DNA of 11,582 nt, from the NCBI GenBank assembly GCA_947177715.1, contig CAMWVM010000027.1, positions 1 to 11,582 of the forward strand. The letters run 5' to 3'. This document shows, piece after piece, positions 7,340 through 11,582 of the stretch (position 1 is the stretch's first letter; every line of letters starts with the position of its first letter). Below the pieces are notes generated by a model. That model did no database searches and had not been told where the DNA came from. It saw nothing but the letters and a program-made list of their open reading frames with translations. The translations under genes were made by a program, and so were the position numbers. Source of the DNA: an uncultured Ruminococcus sp. Lineage in GTDB: Bacteria; Bacillota; Clostridia; Oscillospirales; Ruminococcaceae.

Positions 7340-7573
7340 ATGTATTCAGTAAAAGTTAAATTAGAAAAAATAATTGATGTTCAAAGGTTTGTAACTATAG
7401 CAAGTAAATATAAGGATTTAGATTTGAAGTCAGGGAGATATTTGATTAGGGCGAATTCTTTAATGGGTATCTTTTCACTAAATTTAGATAATCCAATTGA
7501 CCTTTGCTATTATGAATTAAATCTGAGTAGTAGAATCCGTAAGGACTTTCAGGAGTGGATCGTAAATGAATGA
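7340..7573 (+). CDS. HPr-like protein lacking the active-site histidine
   Basis: This 77-aa protein resembles HPr, the phosphocarrier of the sugar phosphotransferase system. The best landmark is RANSLMGIFSLNL (residues 37-49), matching the HPr region around regulatory Ser46 (consensus KSIMGVMSL); S40 would be the equivalent serine. The segment LDLKSGRY before it is also typical of the divergent HPr-like proteins of clostridia. The N-terminal part has no His-Ala-Arg-Pro active-site motif and the protein contains no His at all, so it cannot carry phosphate as HPr does. The tail SSRIRKDFQEWIVNE follows the usual core. A ribosome site AAGAAAGG ends 8 bases before ATG 7340. The TGA stop overlaps the next gene by 8 bases (ATGAATGA). 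A regulatory or binding role is inferred; the fold assignment comes from a short motif only. Confidence 0.72.
   Translation: MYSVKVKLEKIIDVQRFVTIASKYKDLDLKSGRYLIRANSLMGIFSLNLDNPIDLCYYELNLSSRIRKDFQEWIVNE
7551..7555 (+). promoter_or_regulatory. Shine-Dalgarno site for the TGA-interrupted gene
   Basis: AGGAG lies 10 bases upstream of ATG 7566, within the end of the HPr-like gene. A good ribosome site at the right distance supports translation initiation at 7566, although the frame meets a TGA after 13 codons. Confidence 0.6.
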
Positions 7574-7763
7574 AATACATACAATTCCAAAATCGAAATG
7601 TATATGAGTTTTACCATTAGATAAGTATAATTTTCAAGAAGGTGAAACTTATGTAGTTAAAAATGGTAGATTAATTGACTGTAATGGAAAACGAAGTTAT
7701 GGTGAATATTCATGTATAGAAGATTTACAGGGAGCATTTTACGCTGGATTTGAAGAAATATAG
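7566..7763 (+). CDS. Small hypothetical protein with an in-frame TGA (codon 14)
   Basis: From ATG 7566 the frame runs 65 codons to TAG 7761-7763, broken once by TGA at 7605-7607. The residues around it are PKSKCI-TGA-VLPLDKYN, where Trp fits well. After the TGA there are 51 sense codons with a normal-looking composition and no ATG, GTG or TTG, so this part can only be made by readthrough or if the TGA is not really there. The frame fills the space between the HPr-like gene (8-base overlap) and the kinase gene (14-base gap), and it has a good ribosome site. Without it there would be a 200-base hole in a region with no other gaps. It may be a functional readthrough gene, a gene broken by a G-to-A change, or a consensus error. 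The product is unknown. Confidence 0.6.
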
Positions 7764-7777
7764 AAAGGAAATAAACA

Positions 7778-8368
7778 ATGAGTGATAAACCTTTAATTTG
7801 TATTTTAGGTTGTTCGGGTTCAGGAAAATCAACAATTTGTTTGGAACTTGAACAGAAATACAACTTAAAACAAATACCGTCTTATACAACAAGAAAACCA
7901 AGAAATCAATATGATAAAAAGGGGCATACCTTTATATCTTATGAAGAATTTAAGTCTATAGAAAATGACCTTGTTGCTTGTGTAGAAACTACAGGTGCTA
8001 AATATGGTGTAACTCAGGAACAAATTAATAATGAAGAATATGATTTGTACGTAGTTGATTTTACTGGACTTAAAAAGTTATGGAGTAATTATAAAGGAAA
8101 ACGTAAGATTATATCTGTGTATATTGATTGCCCTTTGTCAGATAGATATGAAAGGTTAAATAAAAGATATACTAAAGAGTTTGATACTTTTAAAGAAGCT
8201 AATGAAAAGACCCTGGAACGTATCGTACATGATGCGGGTGAATTTTATCTTGCTAAAGCATCATGTGATTATGTTATTGATAATCATACAGGCAATTATG
8301 CTAATGCAATGCTGAAAATAATTGATGTATGTATGGAAAATGGAATTATTCAAAATAAAGAGTTTTAA
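7778..8368 (+). CDS. gmk: Guanylate kinase-like nucleoside monophosphate kinase
   Basis: This 196-aa protein has a P-loop GCSGSGKS (residues 11-18) and, after it, SYTTRKPR (35-42), the guanylate kinase signature that contacts GMP. GHTFISYEEF (49-58) and the stretch ACVETTGAKYGVT (67-79) match the family's YxFVS-EEF and E-x-YG-T segments. Its length is close to that of cellular enzymes. The expected reaction is GMP or dGMP plus ATP giving the diphosphate, which supplies dGTP for phage DNA; the exact base preference cannot be read from the sequence. A good ribosome site AGAAAGGA (7762-7769) precedes ATG 7778. It sits between two small TGA-interrupted genes and upstream of nrdD, in keeping with a nucleotide-supply role. 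Its TAA is directly followed, in the same frame, by the next open stretch. Confidence 0.87.
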   Translation: MSDKPLICILGCSGSGKSTICLELEQKYNLKQIPSYTTRKPRNQYDKKGHTFISYEEFKSIENDLVACVETTGAKYGVTQEQINNEEYDLYVVDFTGLKKLWSNYKGKRKIISVYIDCPLSDRYERLNKRYTKEFDTFKEANEKTLERIVHDAGEFYLAKASCDYVIDNHTGNYANAMLKIIDVCMENGIIQNKEF

Positions 8369-8584
8369 ATATGCTACATATATAAAGACCATTTAAACGT
8401 AGGTTGCTACACATCTGATGAAGAATTTAGCGTAGAAGAATTGTATTGTGAACAATGTGGAGATTATGATTTATCTATTGATTATTTTGACAACGCAGAA
8501 GATTTATGAAAGGCGTTAAATGAATTCAGTGTAGGGTATGAAGAAAAATGTATTGATAATTTTGTTAATTCTATTAAATTTTAA
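8369..8584 (+). CDS. Small hypothetical protein with an in-frame TGA and no canonical start
   Basis: Directly after the kinase TAA, and in the same frame, 71 codons run from ATA 8369 to TAA 8582-8584 with one TGA at 8507-8509 (codon 47). The product has a C-x2-C pair in LYCEQCGDYDLSI, then DNAEDL-TGA-KALNEF. I recall small phage proteins with a similar Cys-Glu-x-Cys-Gly-Asp block followed by an Ala-Trp-x-Leu-Leu helix, in which Trp lies where the TGA is. No ATG or GTG exists in frame; the choices are ATA 8369, with a weak AAAGAG six bases upstream, or TTG 8441, which would delete the N-terminal third. The out-of-frame ATG at 8371 stops after four codons. It could be a decayed gene, a gene using non-standard start and stop reading, or one affected by assembly errors. 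Confidence 0.5.
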
Positions 8585-8586
8585 AC

Positions 8587-8592
8587 AAAGGA
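8587..8592 (+). promoter_or_regulatory. Shine-Dalgarno site that sets the XRE gene start
   Basis: AAAGGA directly abuts an ATG at 8593, which is too close to use, but lies 9 bases upstream of the in-frame ATG 8602, the usual distance. It therefore favours 8602 as the start. Confidence 0.65.
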
Positions 8593-8601
8593 ATGATAGA
8601 T

Positions 8602-8901
8602 ATGTATTTTGATGGTATGGATTCAATAATAAATGAGAAAAAAAAGATATCAATATTTGACTTGCTCCCATCATTAAGCGAAGCTGACCTACTTGCGAGC
8701 AAACTAAAAGTCTATATTTCAGATTTTATTATAAAATATAGAAAAAATTTAGTTTTAACTCAAGATGCATTTGCAGCATTATGTAATGTGTCTGCAAATA
8801 CAATTTCTGATTGGGAAAGTGGACATTATAATTTTACTGTTGAGGAAATTGCTTATATAGTTAAACGCTTAGGACTAAAAATCAGATTGGATTTTGAATA
8901 A
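8602..8901 (+). CDS. XRE/Cro-type helix-turn-helix regulator
   Basis: This 99-aa protein (102 aa if ATG 8593 is used) has a C-terminal HTH of the XRE/Cro/CI class: LTQDAFAALCNVSANTIS, then DWESGHYNFTVEEIAYIVKRLGL. TQ-x2-F-A marks the first helices, VSANTISDWESG the recognition helix and its flank. The N-terminal 45 residues (FDLLPSLSEADLLASKLKVYI) are probably helical and could mediate dimerisation. The HTH lying at the C terminus after a short helical region also resembles some antitoxins, but no toxin gene is adjacent. The methyltransferase follows after 38 bp, so it may control that gene or the promoter at 6756-6784; neither is shown. Ribosome site AAAGGA at 8587-8592. Confidence 0.85.
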   Translation: MYFDGMDSIINEKKKISIFDLLPSLSEADLLASKLKVYISDFIIKYRKNLVLTQDAFAALCNVSANTISDWESGHYNFTVEEIAYIVKRLGLKIRLDFE

Positions 8902-8939
8902 TGAAAGAAATATTTTTAATAGAAAGGTAAAAAATATAG

Positions 8940-9701
8940 ATGATAACAGAAATATACCATGACAATTTTCAAAATTATAAAAGATATAATATCAAAAAGG
9001 CGCAATTAGTTATTGCTGATATACCGTATAATTTAGGCGTAAATGCCTATGCTTCAAACCCAGAATGGTACATAAAAGGTGACAATAAAAACGGCGAAAG
9101 TAAAAAAGCTGCAAAAGAATTTTTTAATGGTGATGGTCAATTTAACATTGCAGAGTATTTTCATTTTTGTAATAAATTACTTATTAAAGAACCGAAGGAA
9201 AAAGGAAAAGCTCCTGCAATGATTGTATTTTGTGCCTTTGAACAAATACCAACGGTTATTGAATATGGCAAAAAGCATAGCTTTAAACATAGTTATCCTT
9301 TAATCTTTTGTAAAAATTATTCTGCACAAGTATTAAAAGCTAATATGAAAATTGTAGGAGCGACAGAATATGCAATAGTTCTTTATCGTGATAAACTTCC
9401 GAAATTTAACAATAAGGATGAAAATGGTAAAGGGCATATGATATTCAATTATTTTAATTGGAAAAGAGATAATTCAAAAATATATCCTAAGATACATCCG
9501 ACGCAAAAGCCTATAAGTGTATTGAAAAGGCTTATTGAAATATTTACAGACGAGGGAGATATCGTTATTGATCCTGTATGTGGGAGCGGTTCCACTTTAA
9601 GAGCATGTGCTGAGTTAAATCGAAATAGTTATGGATTTGAAACCTCAAAAGAATTTTATACTAAAGCAAGGGGTTTAATGCTTAAAGATTATTTAACTTA
9701 A
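8940..9701 (+). CDS. DNA methyltransferase, beta class (N6-adenine or N4-cytosine)
   Basis: This 253-aa protein transfers a methyl group from S-adenosylmethionine to a base amino group in DNA. Catalytic motif IV is near the N terminus as DIPY (27-30, a variant of DPPY). Motif X, HPTQKP (186-191), and the SAM-binding motif I, DPVCGSGS (211-218), lie near the C terminus. This order (IV, then X and I) defines the beta class. DIPY favours adenine-N6 but does not prove it. There is no restriction endonuclease gene beside it, so it is probably an orphan enzyme used for self-protection against host restriction or for regulation. AGAAAGG at 8921-8927 lies 12 bases before ATG 8940. The target sequence cannot be predicted. 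Confidence 0.93.
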   Translation: MITEIYHDNFQNYKRYNIKKAQLVIADIPYNLGVNAYASNPEWYIKGDNKNGESKKAAKEFFNGDGQFNIAEYFHFCNKLLIKEPKEKGKAPAMIVFCAFEQIPTVIEYGKKHSFKHSYPLIFCKNYSAQVLKANMKIVGATEYAIVLYRDKLPKFNNKDENGKGHMIFNYFNWKRDNSKIYPKIHPTQKPISVLKRLIEIFTDEGDIVIDPVCGSGSTLRACAELNRNSYGFETSKEFYTKARGLMLKDYLT

Positions 9702-9724
9702 TAGACAAGAAAAGAGGTATAATT

Positions 9725-9814
9725 ATGAATTTTATACTTAGTTTTATTTTAGGAGCGATAGTTGGAGCTGTTATAATGGGTTTTATAAAGGGAGGAGATG
9801 ATAAAATTGATTAA
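9725..9814 (+). CDS. 29-aa single-pass membrane peptide
   Basis: ATG 9725 opens a 29-codon frame ending at TAA 9812-9814. Residues 2-20 (FILSFILGAIVGAVIMGF) form one hydrophobic helix with small-residue GxxxG-like spacing, followed by a short charged tail KGGDDKID. AAAGAGG at 9711-9717 lies 7 bases before the ATG, an excellent ribosome site. Its 3' end contains the ribosome site and start of nrdD and overlaps that gene by 17 bases (or 8 if TTG is used). Small one-helix peptides like this are common in tailed-phage genomes and are usually uncharacterised. The ribosome site, the hydrophobic pattern and the fit between neighbours make it credible despite its size. Function unknown. Confidence 0.72.
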   Translation: MNFILSFILGAIVGAVIMGFIKGGDDKID

Positions 9815-11582
9815 AGTTGTGAAACGAAATGGAGAAATTGTAGAATTTAATAAGGATAAAATTATTTCTGCCATTAGTAAAGCGTATCAAGAAGTATATA
9901 TATTCGATACAAAAAGAGTATCTGAATTAGTAGGGGCGAAGGTAATAAGAACGATTACTACCAATTACTGTAATCCGATTACGGTAGAAGATATTCAAGA
10001 TATTGTGGAACGTGAACTTATGGATTATGACAAGTCAGTAGCAAAAGCATATATAACATACAGATATAAAAGAGCAATGGCAAGAGATGAATATAAGAAG
10101 CTTATGAACGATGTTAAAGAAAAAATTTCGGCTGACAAAGTGCAAAATCAAAATGCTAACGTAGATGAATATTCATTTGGAGGAAGAATAGGAGAGGCCT
10201 CAGATTTAATTATGAAACGTTATGCATTAGAATATTGTATGTCTGATATGGCTAAAAAAAATCATCTTAATAATGAAATTTATATACACGATTTATCTCA
10301 TTATGCAGTAGGAGATCATAACTGTTTAACAATTCCTTTTGACAAATTACTTGCCGAAGGATTTAATACAAGACAGACAGATGTAAGACCAGCTCAATCA
10401 GTCAGTACAGCATTTCAACTTATAGCTGTAATATTTCAATTACAATCATTACAACAGTTTGGTGGGGTTTCAGCTAGTCATTTAGACTGGACAATGATTC
10501 CTTATGTGAGAAAAAGCTTTTCAAAACATTTTAAAGAAGGTTTGAAATATTGTTGTTTGAGTTCTAATGAATATATAGATACTATTCCAAGTGAATTAGC
10601 TTTCGATGATAATGAAGCCAATATCGATGAGAACAAATTAGCATATCATTATGCTATGGATATGACTATCAAAGAAGTTTATCAAGCAGTTGAAGGCATG
10701 TATCATAATCTAAATACACTACAAAGTAGAAGTGGAAATCAGTTGCCCTTCACGTCAATCAATTATGGTACTTGTACATTGGCAGAAGGAAGATTGATTA
10801 TAAGAGCATTATTGGAAACGTCTATTAAAGGTATAGGAAAATTGCATAAAACATCTATTTTTCCTTGTGGCATTTTCCAATGTATGAAAGGCGTAAACAG
10901 AAAAAAGGGAGATCCTAATTATGATTTATTTAAGCTTGCTTTAAAGTCTACTTCACAAAGATTATATCCTAATTATGCGAATGTGGACTGGAGTGGTAAT
11001 GTTGGATATGACAGGAATAATCCTAGCACATATTTTTCTACTATGGGATGCAGAACCGCAAATGGATGGGATATAAACGGATTTGGACAGCTAAAGGATG
11101 GGCGAGGTAATGTTTGCCCTGTAACTATTATTATGCCTACACTTGCCATGAAAGCTAAAAGAGATGTAGAAAAATTTATGAATTTATTGGAGAGAAAAAT
11201 TACAGAAGCAAAAGATATGTTGCTCGAAAGATTTGAATGGATTTGCTCTCAAGTTCCAAAATCTGCAAAATTTATGTATGAAAATAATTTGATGGCAGGT
11301 TATGATGGAACTAATATAAGGAGTGCATTAAGACATGGCACACTTGCTATAGGTCAACTTGGACTTGCTGAAACTCTACAAATACTTATTGGATGCGATC
11401 ATACTACTGAAAAAGGCATGAAATTAGCAAAAAGAATTGAACAGTTATTTAAAAATAAATGTGATGAATATAAAAAGAAATATTCACTTAACATAGGTGT
11501 ATACTATACTCCTGCCGAAAATCTTAGTTACACGGCAATGCAAAGATTTAAAGATAAATATGGAGTAATACCTAATGTATCG
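9798..11582 (+). CDS. nrdD: Anaerobic (class III) ribonucleoside-triphosphate reductase, 3'-truncated
   Basis: The frame is open for 595 codons and runs off the window. It encodes NrdD, the oxygen-sensitive glycyl-radical enzyme that reduces ribonucleoside triphosphates to deoxy forms. The N-terminal 90 residues are an ATP-cone (KVVKRNGEIVEFNKDKI), the allosteric site for overall activity. The catalytic barrel follows, with Cys at 176 (DHNCLTIPFDKLL) and 326 (PFTSINYGTC), both candidates for radical chemistry, and STMGCRTANG further on. The C-terminal glycyl-radical loop and zinc site are beyond the edge, as would be any activase gene nrdG. GGAGG (9791-9795) is only 2 bases from ATG 9798 but 11 from the in-frame TTG 9807, so either may be the start. 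The frame has no internal TGA and uses TGG for Trp. It indicates replication in an anaerobic host. Confidence 0.96.
   Translation, partial: MIKLIKVVKRNGEIVEFNKDKIISAISKAYQEVYIFDTKRVSELVGAKVIRTITTNYCNPITVEDIQDIVERELMDYDKSVAKAYITYRYKRAMARDEYKKLMNDVKEKISADKVQNQNANVDEYSFGGRIGEASDLIMKRYALEYCMSDMAKKNHLNNEIYIHDLSHYAVGDHNCLTIPFDKLLAEGFNTRQTDVRPAQSVSTAFQLIAVIFQLQSLQQFGGVSASHLDWTMIPYVRKSFSKHFKEGLKYCCLSSNEYIDTIPSELAFDDNEANIDENKLAYHYAMDMTIKEVYQAVEGMYHNLNTLQSRSGNQLPFTSINYGTCTLAEGRLIIRALLETSIKGIGKLHKTSIFPCGIFQCMKGVNRKKGDPNYDLFKLALKSTSQRLYPNYANVDWSGNVGYDRNNPSTYFSTMGCRTANGWDINGFGQLKDGRGNVCPVTIIMPTLAMKAKRDVEKFMNLLERKITEAKDMLLERFEWICSQVPKSAKFMYENNLMAGYDGTNIRSALRHGTLAIGQLGLAETLQILIGCDHTTEKGMKLAKRIEQLFKNKCDEYKKKYSLNIGVYYTPAENLSYTAMQRFKDKYGVIPNVS

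Noticed and set aside
4489..7573. Global reassignment of TGA to Trp
   Set aside because: TGA ends the polymerase gene (4489-4491) exactly at the helicase ATG; reading through would add 39 residues of out-of-frame sequence. TGA also ends the HPr-like gene and the first partial gene sensibly. About 28 Trp codons in the large genes are TGG. At most TGA is read in some contexts.
7657..7863. Minus-strand frame of 68 codons
   Set aside because: It runs against the TGA-interrupted gene and the start of the kinase gene, including its P-loop, and has no ribosome site or recognisable motif.
8901..8930. Nine-codon frame (MKEIFLIER) between the XRE and methyltransferase genes
   Set aside because: Too short to support. 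It overlaps the XRE stop by one base and contains the methyltransferase ribosome site; at most it is a coupling frame.
1..11582. CRISPR array, insertion sequence, integrase site or tRNA gene
   Set aside because: No regularly spaced repeats, transposase or integrase frames, terminal inverted repeats or cloverleaf-forming segments were seen on reading both strands by eye. Short or diverged elements could be missed without computation.

Overview
The window reads as part of the genome of a bacteriophage, or a phage-like mobile element, that infects a low-GC anaerobic Gram-positive bacterium, probably a gut clostridium. The DNA is very AT-rich. Every supported gene lies on the + strand, and genes are packed with short gaps or small overlaps. 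Shine-Dalgarno sites are mostly of the AAAGGAG type, and an oxygen-sensitive class III ribonucleotide reductase is present. No capsid, tail, lysis or integrase gene is visible, so this is the replication and nucleotide-metabolism part. The phage assignment is inferred from gene content and layout.

Left end (1-45): this is not biological sequence. It matches an Illumina Nextera i5 adapter (end of the flow-cell sequence, an 8-base index, the Read 1 sequence and the transposase mosaic end with two mismatches). Real sequence starts near base 46, inside a gene cut at its 5' end.

Replication block (197-6746): a RecB/Cas4-like PD-(D/E)XK nuclease, a 1041-aa DnaE-type DNA polymerase III alpha subunit with an apparently complete PHP metal site, and a RecD2-like superfamily 1 helicase. 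The three are tightly spaced and very probably co-transcribed.

Regulatory break (6747-6874): the only sizeable gap. It holds a near-consensus sigma-70 promoter (TTGACA, 17 bp, TATACT), a 7-bp inverted repeat next to the predicted transcription start, an imperfect direct repeat and a possible 17-aa leader peptide.

Accessory block (6875-9701): a cysteine-rich zinc-ribbon protein, a small hypothetical protein, an HPr-like protein without the phosphorylatable histidine, a guanylate kinase-like enzyme, an XRE-type HTH regulator and a beta-class DNA methyltransferase. On either side of the kinase gene are two small genes that are each interrupted by one in-frame TGA where tryptophan would fit. The second also lacks an ATG/GTG/TTG start in the expected place. 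TGA is used as a normal stop elsewhere in the window (for example at the end of the polymerase), so simple reassignment of TGA is not supported. Local readthrough, partial suppression, gene decay and consensus error remain open.

Right end (9725-11582): a 29-aa membrane peptide overlaps the start of nrdD, which runs off the window after 595 codons. Together the genes would copy the phage genome (polymerase, helicase, nuclease), supply precursors anaerobically (NrdD, guanylate kinase), mark the DNA (methyltransferase) and possibly adjust host metabolism (HPr-like protein).
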